Assembly (NCBI GenBank): GCA_900551115.1
Contig: URUY01000011.1
Span: 1-64,000, forward strand
Length of the DNA stretch: 64,000 nucleotides
Reading direction: 5' to 3'
DNA from: an uncultured Lachnospiraceae bacterium
GTDB taxonomy: Bacteria; Bacillota; Clostridia; Lachnospirales; Lachnospiraceae
In this document: positions 50,087-58,586 of the stretch, piece after piece
Layout of the letters: each line of letters begins with the position of its first letter
Numbering within the stretch: the stretch's first letter is position 1
Program-made: the position numbers and the translations under genes
Notes under the pieces: generated by a model
What the model was told of the DNA's origin: nothing
What the model saw: only the letters and a program-made list of their open reading frames with translations
Databases searched by the model: none

Positions 50087-52162
50087 TTATGCTACATATT
50101 TGTTCTTTACCTGCTGAATAATCAGTTTGCCCAGGTTCATGGGAAGCTTTTCCAAGTTGGTAATATCCAAAAAGCCATCACCGTAAATACGCTGGATATT
50201 CGGCTTGTCACTACCAATGGCGGCAGCAAACAACTGAATCCCTTTGGCAGAATACTCTTTCTTGATACCACGAAGGTCTGCTTCCGCTTCCGTACCGTAA
50301 TATCCGTCGCCTGCAGGCTGTCCATCTGAGATAATAATCAGAAGCTTGATGGCTTCCGGACGGCTCATCAGACGTTCCGCTACATAGCGAAGTGCAGCAC
50401 CATCTCGGTTTCCGCATCTGGCACTCATGTCCATCATGCGGTACATATCCTTATTATCAACGGAATCAAATTCTGCATAGGCGTATAGCTCCACATCATC
50501 ATATTCGGTATGTCCATAAACGGCGATGGGAATATCCAGACCTTTACAGAAGTCATGCAGGATAATGGAAGCGGAGCGGGCATAGGTAATGCGGTCACAG
50601 CTGCTCATGGAGCCGCTTTCGTCATTTAATACCGCAACCGCTATATCTGTCCGGTCATTGGGTAACTTCAGCTTATAAAAAATCTTTCCGTCATTGCGGA
50701 AGGCATTGCGTACATTGAGACGCTTGCCCATAGGCAGGTTGTCAAGCTTGCCACCTTCCTTGTAATCCTTCAGTATTTGTGAGATTTGTTTCTGGAGTCG
50801 CTTGGAAATAAGCAGAAGAGGAGGCGCCACCTTCTGGTAGGCTTCCTTATAGGAATTGTCCACATAAGACATCCGGTTTACCTTAACATGCATTCCACGG
50901 TGGGCATTGCCATAACGGATTTTGTCTGCCTCCTGCTGTAATTCTTCCGAAAGCTCCTCTTCATATTGCTCGTAGGCGGCATCCTCAGCAAGCTGTGTCA
51001 TAATACGTTCCATATCAGCAGCTGCCTGGGACACATAACCACTACCCGCAAAATCATTGGATTTCGAGATCCCGCCGTCACCATCTTTCTCAATGTCATC
51101 CGTCTTTTCCAGCTCAATACGTCCGCTTTCATAGTCTAAAACTTTCTGAAGCATTTCCCGGTCTTCCTCATCATCCCCAGCACTGTGTTTGGATTTGCCT
51201 GCCTTAGCAGGTTTTCCCGTTCCGCCGGGCAGAGGGACTCCACCGGAAATCTGATTGCTTAGGTCGCCAGCGGCGTTATTGGTTCCATTTTTGATGTCTT
51301 CCCGTACCTTTTCGATAAAGCTTTTCATAAAAGGCCATAAGTGAAGCAGAATTTTATTGGCAGCATCGAAGCGCACTCTTGCATCATCATCATAGGCACC
51401 TTCATCTATATAGGGGATGCACTCATAAACAGCATCCAGAAAAGGTCCCTTGTAGCCATCCAGGTTGTTTAAGTCACCTGCTTTGGCATACTGTATCAGC
51501 AGATTAACAATGATAAATGCTTCGTGGTGCTGCTTATCAATTTCCTGGGTAACGGTATCCATTTCATCTGCAAAGCGCAGGTTATTAAGCAGGATTCCGG
51601 TTTTTACTCCGCCGGGAAAGGCATCACACATGCGTCCTTCAATATAGACATCCTCCATAACATTTACCAAGGCATGTGCTATCTGGGCGATGGCAGAAAT
51701 AACTGCTTCGTCCTTATCCTCAAAGCACTCAAGGATTTCTTTCAGGCTTTTTTTCTGTTTCCGGGATAAATCATCCGGTTCCTTTGGATAAAACCTTCCA
51801 CCAAGAAGTGTCTGGTGATAGGTAGCCAGCATGGTAAAGTCTGAATACAGGATGTGACCGCATTCATGTCCGATGATGCCAAGCAGACTGTCTGCCATAA
51901 GCTCTCTGGTGGGAAAGCTTTGGGTAAGAAAGTTTCCGGCGTTTAAAACAATGATGCGGTTGTCCGTGTGGGCAATGTCTGCATTTGGCGATGTGTCCCA
52001 GTAAGTGTTTACCTTACTGGAACGGCCATAGCGTTTGGTGATTCCTTCTGCAATATCGGTAAGATACGCTGCGTACTGGCGTGATGCAAAAATCTGCTCA
52101 TTTGTCAGCTTACCTTTTTTGTCTGCAATCATTCTTCTGATTGCTAAATGTGATGTTCTCAT
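50087..52162 (-). CDS. CobT-like VWA protein with HExxH metallopeptidase motif
   Basis: Protein of 691 aa. A zinc-binding HExxH motif is H99-E-C-G-H103 (GIIGHECGHILYSDF) in the N-terminal part. The C-terminus is a von Willebrand A domain with a metal-site motif D514-E-S-G-S518 and LLIIISDGQPAGDG. An acidic, lysine-rich linker lies around 290-380. VWA proteins of this kind team with MoxR-type AAA ATPases, and such an ATPase gene lies just upstream. The HExxH domain suggests a protease-like or metal-chelating remodelling role; the substrate is unknown. Confidence 0.82.
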   Translation of the reverse strand: MRTSHLAIRRMIADKKGKLTNEQIFASRQYAAYLTDIAEGITKRYGRSSKVNTYWDTSPNADIAHTDNRIIVLNAGNFLTQSFPTRELMADSLLGIIGHECGHILYSDFTMLATYHQTLLGGRFYPKEPDDLSRKQKKSLKEILECFEDKDEAVISAIAQIAHALVNVMEDVYIEGRMCDAFPGGVKTGILLNNLRFADEMDTVTQEIDKQHHEAFIIVNLLIQYAKAGDLNNLDGYKGPFLDAVYECIPYIDEGAYDDDARVRFDAANKILLHLWPFMKSFIEKVREDIKNGTNNAAGDLSNQISGGVPLPGGTGKPAKAGKSKHSAGDDEEDREMLQKVLDYESGRIELEKTDDIEKDGDGGISKSNDFAGSGYVSQAAADMERIMTQLAEDAAYEQYEEELSEELQQEADKIRYGNAHRGMHVKVNRMSYVDNSYKEAYQKVAPPLLLISKRLQKQISQILKDYKEGGKLDNLPMGKRLNVRNAFRNDGKIFYKLKLPNDRTDIAVAVLNDESGSMSSCDRITYARSASIILHDFCKGLDIPIAVYGHTEYDDVELYAYAEFDSVDNKDMYRMMDMSARCGNRDGAALRYVAERLMSRPEAIKLLIIISDGQPAGDGYYGTEAEADLRGIKKEYSAKGIQLFAAAIGSDKPNIQRIYGDGFLDITNLEKLPMNLGKLIIQQVKNKYVA

Positions 52163-52467
52163 TCGTTTTCTTTCATTCCTTTCTTATCCGGAAGTGTTTC
52201 CGACAGAAGCTCATCCATGGTGATACCGAAGCATTTTGCTATTGCAGCCAGAATGTATGGTGGAGGCAATAGCACAGCGGTTTCATATTTAGAGATACTT
52301 CTTTGGGAGACTCCCAGTTTATTTGCAAGCATTGTCTGGGATATGCGAGGAGTTCTGCTAAGGCGCAGGTACCGCATATTCCTTGCAAGATTTTGTTTCA
52401 AGAATTCTTCATTAACGATTACTATATTGCACACCTCCTCTAAGCGGCAAATTTCTGCTCCAGACAT
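52159..52467 (-). CDS. XRE-family HTH regulator
   Basis: Protein of 90-102 aa with a Cro/CI HTH (SQTMLANKLGVSQRSISKYET) and a short tail (ITMDELLSE). It lies between the AAA and VWA genes, overlapping both, which suggests it controls their balance. The start is unclear: the frame begins inside the AAA gene, and GTG 52431 after AGAGGAG is a possible start. Confidence 0.75.
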   Translation of the reverse strand: MSGAEICRLEEVCNIVIVNEEFLKQNLARNMRYLRLSRTPRISQTMLANKLGVSQRSISKYETAVLLPPPYILAAIAKCFGITMDELLSETLPDKKGMKENE

Positions 52468-54230
52468 GAGGATTGTATGTCGGCACGGTTTTCCGGGTCG
52501 CTGGAAACGGAGGAGAGGACTGTATATTTGGCAGCCTCAAGCACATCACCACAGACCATGTAGGACTGCACCCAGCTGATAAGCTCACGGACACCGCAGC
52601 TTCCATCGTTAACCATGGTCTCCTTACATCGTTCACTGATTTCCTGAATGGTGATTGCCATATCCGTAACAATACTTTTATCCGTGCATCCCGTTACCTT
52701 CATGGTACGTTCGGCTAGGGTATCTGCATCCGGTGCTTCCACATCCATAATCAGGTTCATTCTGGAGATAACCGACTGGTTCATATCCCGACATCCTGCA
52801 TAGTTATTGTTTGTGGTAATTACCACGACGGTATCAGGATGTCTGTGAATGACCTCTCCGGTAGTGAGCGTGATACTTGCACAACGGTCCAGCAAAGCAT
52901 TTAATCCAACCAGCACACCGGGATTGGCAATAACGGTAGGTTCCTGAATTTCAATCAGGTATCCATTTCGGATTGCATTGATGAGCGGTGTTTCCACATA
53001 GCGGAAACGTTGTCCGGTGGAATTTTCGGAAGCCAGAGCCTTCGCATCCTGCTCCATTACTTCAAGCAGCTTGTTGTAAACTTCAGCATCTGTAACTGAT
53101 TCATCATAAATACCGGTAAGCTTCTTGTATGCAGAAGGCGGATCCATCTGAATATCTATAAGAGAAGGGTATTCCTTATAGGGATTTGTTTTGCCGTCTG
53201 TATCAGGAAGCATCTGTCCCAGAAAATCATAAATCTCGGTGTTGGCAGAGCAGGTGTAATAGAGATAGGGAATACCTAAGCCTGCAGCAATCGCTTTTGC
53301 GCCTTCTGTTTTTCCGGTTCCGGCAGGACCACGCATCATAAAATTACGCATAGGCTGAACACTGTTGGTGGTCTGGTATGCGTGTTTGCAGATGGTTACC
53401 ACCTCCGGCGGAATGATATACCAGTCTTCAATTCGTGGTATCAGTAATTGTTCTTGTGGGGAAAAGGTTCTTTCCGAGAGTGGAAAATGATTGATAAAGT
53501 CTTTTGAATCCATTGTGACAGAAACTCCGGAGGAAGCAGGGGTACCGGTGAGAATGGTAAAGTCACCATACAGTACACTGCTTGGAGAGTATGCTTTTTT
53601 TGCCAGGTTCATAGGTGTAAGCGGTGCCAGATTACCGGTGGCGGGAATGTTAAGCTTGATTCCTGCGGTTGGCAGGGTATCCGCACCTTCGATTCTGCGA
53701 TACAGATTATCACACAAAATGAAGGCTGCTTTTTCCGTTTCGTCCATGTCTGTAAAACCATCATTTTTGCATTTGCCAAGAATATCGTAATATTCCTTAA
53801 ATTCATCATCCTTTAATGCTTCTGGTATCAGCGCAAAGAAAAGTGCAGTTCCGGTGTTTCCCCCATCCTTGATGGAATAGACCTTGGGAGAGGAGGTAAC
53901 ATCAGCAAATCGTCCGACATTGAATTTGCCATTCTTTTTGTTAAACATTACAGCGTGTATCTCCTTTGTCCGGCTCTGATATTCTGCGATAATCTTATCT
54001 CCCTGTGTACCAATGGCACATTTTGAGGCAGAAGCAGGAGTAAAGGTGGTATCCATCTCAAGATAAGCAAGAATTGCACTTAGGATGGGAGAGTGAAGTG
54101 TTGATTTCTTTGTTGCAACTGTGCAGTAGGTGGAGTAAAAGGTCTTACTCACGGTATCCGCTACTGTATCGAAGGGAGCAGGCATGCTCATCTTCCAGGT
54201 CCAGTTCGCAAATAATTGTACTTTAGCCAT
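52440..54230 (-). CDS. MoxR-type AAA ATPase
   Basis: Protein of 596 aa. The N-terminal 250 residues are a unique domain; the C-terminal part is an AAA ATPase with Walker A GPAGTGKTE (301-309), a sensor-like VVVITTNNNYAGCRDMN and an arginine-finger region. MoxR ATPases act as chaperones for VWA partner proteins, and the CobT-like gene lies just downstream. The start at 54230 has AAAGGAAA 9 bases upstream; the frame to 54287 overlaps the gene before it. Confidence 0.88.
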   Translation of the reverse strand: MAKVQLFANWTWKMSMPAPFDTVADTVSKTFYSTYCTVATKKSTLHSPILSAILAYLEMDTTFTPASASKCAIGTQGDKIIAEYQSRTKEIHAVMFNKKNGKFNVGRFADVTSSPKVYSIKDGGNTGTALFFALIPEALKDDEFKEYYDILGKCKNDGFTDMDETEKAAFILCDNLYRRIEGADTLPTAGIKLNIPATGNLAPLTPMNLAKKAYSPSSVLYGDFTILTGTPASSGVSVTMDSKDFINHFPLSERTFSPQEQLLIPRIEDWYIIPPEVVTICKHAYQTTNSVQPMRNFMMRGPAGTGKTEGAKAIAAGLGIPYLYYTCSANTEIYDFLGQMLPDTDGKTNPYKEYPSLIDIQMDPPSAYKKLTGIYDESVTDAEVYNKLLEVMEQDAKALASENSTGQRFRYVETPLINAIRNGYLIEIQEPTVIANPGVLVGLNALLDRCASITLTTGEVIHRHPDTVVVITTNNNYAGCRDMNQSVISRMNLIMDVEAPDADTLAERTMKVTGCTDKSIVTDMAITIQEISERCKETMVNDGSCGVRELISWVQSYMVCGDVLEAAKYTVLSSVSSDPENRADIQSSCLEQKFAA

Positions 54231-54249
54231 AATAATTTTTCCTTTCTGA

Positions 54250-55116
54250 TTATATAATCCATGAAACCTGCAGACCATTGCCTGCAACTTTTGCGTTCAA
54301 TTCGTTTTCTTCCAAAATAGAGACCAGTTCGCTCCAATAGTTCTTTCTGGGGAAAGCATCCAAGGTGGTTACCAGAATCTCTTTCTTTTGGCGGTTGATT
54401 ACAATATCACCATTTTCCTTGATGACCAGCTTACTGTGACCGGTGGCATTTAACTCCGTAATCTGAGTTTCCAATACCTTTTGTCCTACCAGCTCATACC
54501 AGGCTCTCACATCCACTACAGCAGGCTCCACGATTGGTTCGTCATCCGGATCTGCATCGTCAGTGGCATCAGGCGAAGCGAAGCTGCCGATTTTCATGGG
54601 TTCCACATGGATTCGCCCAAAGCGGTCAAAGGTAATATCCGCATGGGTGTACTGTGCCATTGCTTCTACCTTGATTCTTACGGTAGCTCCGCGAAGGAGT
54701 TCCTCCAGAGATGGTTTCTTGCACCATTTCCATACTGCATCTGGATAAGCAGATTTAAGCTTTTCGCTGATACGAAGGCTAATGTGTTGCATCATCATCT
54801 CCAAATCCTGTTTGGTTTCTGTGTCATTTGGTACAGCCGGTTTGGCAGGAGAGGGTGTAGGCAGCTTATCTGCAATGAGAGCAGAAGGTAGTGGAAGTTC
54901 CTTCCGGCGTACTATTTTTATAGGCTTGCCATGTGGTCTGGTTGATTTGTGGCTTTTCATCTTACGAAACAGGAAGCCGCCAATCATAATAACCAGCCAT
55001 GCTGCCATAGCGATTGCCATGGCGGTCTGGGAATACTTCTTGGGTACGAATACTGCTAAAGCCAGCAGTGTTACGGATAAAATACGAAAACTGTTTGCAA
55101 ATCCATTCTTTTTCAT
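54250..55116 (-). CDS. Membrane-anchored unknown protein
   Basis: Protein of 288 aa. Two membrane segments lie near 8-20 and 28-46 (FRILSVTLLALAVFVP, AIAMAAWLVIMIGGFLF), then a proline-rich linker (LPTPSPAKPAVP) and a cytoplasmic domain of about 190 aa without a recognised family. ATG 55116 has AAAGGAC upstream. It lies between ssb and the AAA gene, so it may anchor the AAA/VWA complex to the membrane, which is inference from position. Confidence 0.65.
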   Translation of the reverse strand: MKKNGFANSFRILSVTLLALAVFVPKKYSQTAMAIAMAAWLVIMIGGFLFRKMKSHKSTRPHGKPIKIVRRKELPLPSALIADKLPTPSPAKPAVPNDTETKQDLEMMMQHISLRISEKLKSAYPDAVWKWCKKPSLEELLRGATVRIKVEAMAQYTHADITFDRFGRIHVEPMKIGSFASPDATDDADPDDEPIVEPAVVDVRAWYELVGQKVLETQITELNATGHSKLVIKENGDIVINRQKKEILVTTLDAFPRKNYWSELVSILEENELNAKVAGNGLQVSWII

Positions 55117-55141
55117 GTTCTCTTGTCCTTTCTTGTGAAAT

Positions 55142-55193
55142 AAAAAAAGAGGAATCACAGCCGGAGCAGATTACTTCCGGGTGCAATTCCTCT
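55142..55193 (-). terminator. Terminator after ssb
   Basis: On the - strand AAGAGGAAT..CCGG pairs with CCGG..ATTCCTCTT, followed by seven T. It is a strong terminator but co-directional genes continue after it, so downstream expression needs read-through or another promoter. Confidence 0.82.
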
Positions 55194-55214
55194 TGTGCCG
55201 CTTATTGATAGCCA

Positions 55215-55640
55215 TCAATTAAACGGTAATCCATTGGTTCCACAGTTTTCTGTAGACATGAAGCCGCTGTCATCAGCAGGGACATCATTTCCGTCAGAGC
55301 CAGTGTCCTTCGGGCGGTTAGTGGCACCATAGTTCCAGCTGTGTAACTGGATTTTCGCCATCCATCCCTTAGAACCATCTGTTCTGGGAAATTCTACGAG
55401 TTCCTGGTCGCCGACAATCTGGATTAAACTGCCTTTCTTTACCTTGGCATCAATCATGCGCTGCGCTGTGTCACCATACGCTACACAGCTGTAAAAATTG
55501 GTATGCTTATTTTCGCCATAGCCTTTGTTTACTGCTAAGCTAAACGGGACATATTTGGTATTCTTACCATTTTGACTTGTCTTAAGTTCTAAGTCAGCAG
55601 TAACCCTTCCTGTTGTGATGATCGTTACGAGATCGTTCAT
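55215..55640 (-). CDS. ssb: Single-stranded DNA-binding protein
   Basis: Protein of 141 aa with the OB-fold SSB pattern (GRVTADLELKTSQNGK, FSLAVNKGYGENK, FYSCVAYGDTAQRM, KKGSLIQIVGDQEL). The tail ends GLPFN rather than the usual acidic DDDIPF, so partner binding may differ from the host protein. It protects single strands during element replication or transfer. First gene after leader C; AAGGGAG is 9 bases before the ATG. Confidence 0.9.
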   Translation of the reverse strand: MNDLVTIITTGRVTADLELKTSQNGKNTKYVPFSLAVNKGYGENKHTNFYSCVAYGDTAQRMIDAKVKKGSLIQIVGDQELVEFPRTDGSKGWMAKIQLHSWNYGATNRPKDTGSDGNDVPADDSGFMSTENCGTNGLPFN

Positions 55641-55679
55641 AATTCATTTCTCCCTTCTTAGTGAAATTTTTTTTTGTAT

Positions 55680-55806
55680 GAAAAAAAGTGCCAAAAGACT
55701 GCCATTTGATAAAATGGTAATTCTTCTGACACTAATTCCAATCATAAACAACGTGTGCTTTTATACTTATGGATGTCCCATGGGGAAAGCACAAAAATCA
55801 ATTACA
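55680..55806 (-). ncRNA. Conserved operon leader RNA, copy C, with terminator
   Basis: On the - strand: CTTGTAATTGATTTTTGTGC, a stem closing GTGCTTT...AAAGCAC, conserved CACACGTTGTTTATGATTG, and a terminator (55688-55732, GTGTCAGAAG...CTTTTGGCAC plus T run). The last 19 bases of the terminator (GGCAGTCTTTTGGCAYTTT) are nearly identical to copy A, some 52 kb away on the other strand. It stands before ssb. Confidence 0.78.
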
Positions 55807-55811
55807 AGTGG

Positions 55812-55854
55812 ATTTTACCACAATATGCTGTTTGTGTCAAATGATAAAATACAA
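55812..55854 (-). promoter_or_regulatory. Promoter of leader C operon
   Basis: -35 TTGACA (55835-55840), 17-bp spacer and -10 TAAAAT (55812-55817). The block TTGTATTTTATCATTTGAC just upstream and across the -35 is the same as in the leader B promoter but for one base, which suggests a shared activator or repressor site. Confidence 0.82.
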
Positions 55855-55863
55855 TATATTGTA

Positions 55864-56340
55864 TTATGAAATAGAATTAGTGTCAGATGTTGTGGCAGAG
55901 GGTTCTATCGGTTCGATGCCTAACAGATTATCTGTAAGAAGCGCCTTTTCAAAAAATGGATTTTTACCTGGGGAAATACCGGCGGGCGTTTTAAAGTAGA
56001 ACCGATACCCTTCGCCGGGGCGTAGCTTTTGGCTACGGTCAATCATAAGGCGCATCTGGCTGCCTTCCATATCCTCCAGAATGATTTCGTTACACTTGCA
56101 TAAAAGCATGGGATGGATGCTTTGGCAGATGCCCTCAAGAACCACATAAGAGTTTGTTTTTGCCATAAACAGTATGGAACAAGCCTTACCTATGGAGAAG
56201 ATAAAAATAAGCAGGCTTAAAAATAAAAAGGAAGTATCCTTCTCCACAAAATAAAAGACTGCTCCAACAAGAAAACAGCCGGTGCCAACAAGTAAAGTCA
56301 GCACCAGCCGTCGTAACAATGGTTTGGGTATGGGTTCCAT
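55864..56340 (-). CDS. Unknown two-helix membrane protein
   Basis: Protein of 158 aa. Two membrane segments lie near 10-27 and 36-52 (LVLTLLVGTGCFLVGAVFYF, FLFLSLLIFIFSIG), followed by a cytoplasmic beta-rich domain (EIILEDMEGSQMRLMIDR). The start at 56340 has AAGGAGGG upstream. Last gene of the Tad-to-sigma operon before the leader C promoter; function unknown. Confidence 0.62.
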   Translation of the reverse strand: MEPIPKPLLRRLVLTLLVGTGCFLVGAVFYFVEKDTSFLFLSLLIFIFSIGKACSILFMAKTNSYVVLEGICQSIHPMLLCKCNEIILEDMEGSQMRLMIDRSQKLRPGEGYRFYFKTPAGISPGKNPFFEKALLTDNLLGIEPIEPSATTSDTNSIS

Positions 56341-56351
56341 AGATACCCTCC

Positions 56352-57041
56352 TTATACAATTTGGAATGTGATGCATTGCTTCAGGTACAGGTTAGCAATG
56401 GCAGAAAGGACAGGAAACCTTGTTTCGCAGATGCGGCCATCGGTTACAATGGTTTCGCAATCACTTTCTTCATCAGAATACAGACAATCCATAAGTTCAT
56501 CCGTGTTCTTCAGAGTGGTTTTGCCATTTTCCGTACACAGGATAAGCTCTGCAGTGGAAAGTGTCTGATTGCGTACCAGGGAAAGGACTCTTTTTTCCAT
56601 AGGTTCCAGCTTGACAGTGTGAAATACGGCTGCTGCTTTGCCAATGGAGATTCCACGGAATAAAACCAGCTTGGCAAAGGTAGCTGCCTTTACAAAGAAG
56701 CTGTTTGGGATGGATTGCACATGCAGATGTCCAAGTAAATCGTAGAGCGCATCTACACCGGTGCAGTCCTTACCAGTAACAATCAGCCTACGCATAATGA
56801 GTCGGTTTAGGTAGTGGTCAAAATCCAGTTCACCGAGGATATGCAGTTCCCGCTCTTTTTCATAGAACTCTGCACGCAGTTCCCGGTAGGTCAGAATCCG
56901 GAAGGATAAGCTGCTCCATAGAAGCAATTCATGTGTGCAAAGACCATACTCCTTATCGCCGGAAATGACGGTTGGAAGACCGTGGGTATTCAGTTTATAG
57001 GTTCCGATGGCAGTATATAAAGTCATCATAAAAATCATCAC
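56352..57041 (-). CDS. Unknown protein after the sigma factor gene
   Basis: Protein of 229 aa without a recognised family. The N-terminal half is beta/alpha (LPTVISGDKEYGLCTHELLLW), the C-terminal half holds a winged-helix-like stretch (KRVLSLVRNQTLSTAELILCTE) that might bind DNA. It follows the sigma factor gene by 7 bp, so co-expression and a regulatory role are possible. Confidence 0.58.
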   Translation of the reverse strand: MMIFMMTLYTAIGTYKLNTHGLPTVISGDKEYGLCTHELLLWSSLSFRILTYRELRAEFYEKERELHILGELDFDHYLNRLIMRRLIVTGKDCTGVDALYDLLGHLHVQSIPNSFFVKAATFAKLVLFRGISIGKAAAVFHTVKLEPMEKRVLSLVRNQTLSTAELILCTENGKTTLKNTDELMDCLYSDEESDCETIVTDGRICETRFPVLSAIANLYLKQCITFQIV

Positions 57042-57048
57042 TCCTCAC

Positions 57049-57618
57049 TTAGTTGGGCAGACAGGAAACAAGTAAATCCGTCCGCAATTTGCTGATAGCT
57101 CTCGAAATCCATGCAGCAACATGGTTTGGTCGGACACCATAGTAGCGTGCTATTTCCACGCCGGTATGTCCCATATATTTCAGGCGCAGGGCTTCAATGC
57201 CCCTTTGGGAGACCCCGGATAACCGTTTCTCTGCTTCAGATAACATGAAAAAGGTCTCTGCATCTGAGAGAGAATGGTTATTTTTATCCTGCAGGGTATC
57301 AGCAAAGGTCAGCTCGCTTCCTTCTGCAAGAGGGGAGTCCAAGTAGTAAATGGGTGCCTGCATCCGGGTAACCTTTCTGCAGTAAGAGATAAGCTTGTTT
57401 TTAATCACCACATCTGCAAAGGTGGCAAAGGATGCCCCTCTATCTTCCCGATACCGCATGGCAGCATAGCATAAAGCTTCGCATCCGGTCTGATACAGGT
57501 CATCATACCCAAGTCCCTGAATTGCTTCATTGATAGACATGGTGCTAAGTACAATATTTCTGACCAGGTAAAGATGGTCCTCTACGAGTTTTTGTTCCTG
57601 CTTGCTCATTACAGACAT
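57049..57618 (-). CDS. Sigma-70 family RNA polymerase sigma factor
   Basis: Protein of 189 aa with region 2 (LVRNIVLSTM, YDDLYQTGCEALCYAAMRY, FATFADVVIKNKLISYCRK) and region 4 with a recognisable HTH (HTGVEIARYYGVRPNHVAAWISRAISKL). It resembles SigH/SigF-like small sigma factors more than ECF factors by its region 2 style. It could direct transcription of element operons such as the Tad genes. No anti-sigma gene is adjacent. Confidence 0.87.
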   Translation of the reverse strand: MSVMSKQEQKLVEDHLYLVRNIVLSTMSINEAIQGLGYDDLYQTGCEALCYAAMRYREDRGASFATFADVVIKNKLISYCRKVTRMQAPIYYLDSPLAEGSELTFADTLQDKNNHSLSDAETFFMLSEAEKRLSGVSQRGIEALRLKYMGHTGVEIARYYGVRPNHVAAWISRAISKLRTDLLVSCLPN

Positions 57619-57650
57619 GGTATCACCCCGCTTTCTTTCTAATCTGTATT

Positions 57651-58055
57651 CTAACAGGCAATTTTCACATGGTTGTTTTTAAGGACCTTGCGGCATTCAT
57701 TCATCAGACAATCACAACGATAATCTGAGAACTCACCGATATGTGCCTGATTGCTGGATAAGCAGAAGGTATCCTGCATCCAGCGGTATGCATCTTTTCG
57801 GGAAAGGATACCGTTCTTCCAAATGGCGTCAAACAGCCGGTGCGTTTCAATGCGCTTGTGGCGTAAGTCTCCATTTGCCAGGGTACCCTTTGGCCTTAAG
57901 CTTCCTGCATGTACGCCTACATAGGAATCGCACTCCGGATAACCACTGCACACATACAGGTGCTTGTCCAGTGCATTTTCCTTGTGGACGTATGCTGCAT
58001 TCCGAAGAATTGCAGGTCGTCCACAGTAGGGACATTTTACATTTGGTTGTTTCAT
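57651..58055 (-). CDS. DUF3268-like zinc-finger protein
   Basis: Protein of 134 aa with an N-terminal zinc ribbon (CPYCGRPAILR and CSGYPECDSYVG), like the DUF3268/topoisomerase-type zinc fingers, then a conserved helical part (THRLFDAIWKNGILSRKDAYRWMQ). Probably binds nucleic acid. It is common on Lachnospiraceae mobile elements. It precedes the sigma factor gene by 32 bp. Confidence 0.75.
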   Translation of the reverse strand: MKQPNVKCPYCGRPAILRNAAYVHKENALDKHLYVCSGYPECDSYVGVHAGSLRPKGTLANGDLRHKRIETHRLFDAIWKNGILSRKDAYRWMQDTFCLSSNQAHIGEFSDYRCDCLMNECRKVLKNNHVKIAC

Positions 58056-58209
58056 TTTTCGTTTTATGGCTGTTATCCTCCCTTCTATGTATGGATTACA
58101 TATTCATTAAGTATTCTGTAAGAATATTTTAGAAAAAAAGCAAAGCGATTTATATAAGCCTAAGCTTGATTTTTAAGTAAGTTTGGAGTATTCCACCAAA
58201 ATTTGGTAA

Positions 58210-58554
58210 TTATGGCTGATTCATCAGATGTAAAAGCTGCTGTATCGGACAGTCTTTTGTGGAGGAGGTAGTCAGCTCAATCCATTTTTGATAGAGCCGG
58301 ATGAAGGTCTGACTGCTTATCACTCCTGCACATTCGTTTTTATCCACCCTTGTATTTAAGAAAGTTTCCGCATCCGGTAAAGGCAGGATGATGGGCTTGC
58401 AATCATGTCCGGGTATAAAAAGGAAATCGCCGCATTCGGATTTGCCCGCATAGTTGCAGTGGCAGGATACATACATGGCATTTCGGTAGTTTCCTTCCGC
58501 TGCTTCTAGAAATGCTGCGATAGTTGCATAGCTTACACTGAGCATTGGATCCAT
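58210..58554 (-). CDS. Unknown protein of the Tad operon
   Basis: Protein of 114 aa, no recognised domain. Several Cys and His (SCHCNYAGKSECGDFLFIPGH) could bind metal. A strong GGAGGTG site precedes the ATG. It follows the pilin-like gene by 32 bp and is followed by an AT-rich gap (58056-58209) with no clear gene. Confidence 0.58.
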   Translation of the reverse strand: MDPMLSVSYATIAAFLEAAEGNYRNAMYVSCHCNYAGKSECGDFLFIPGHDCKPIILPLPDAETFLNTRVDKNECAGVISSQTFIRLYQKWIELTTSSTKDCPIQQLLHLMNQP

Positions 58555-58586
58555 TGATAATCACCTCCTCCCATTCAGCAGGATTC

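Noticed and set aside
58130..58209. Fourth copy of the leader RNA before 57651-58055
   Set aside because: A stretch like AAAATCAAGCTT is present, but the conserved ACGYTGTTTA block and the CTTTTGGC terminator are absent.
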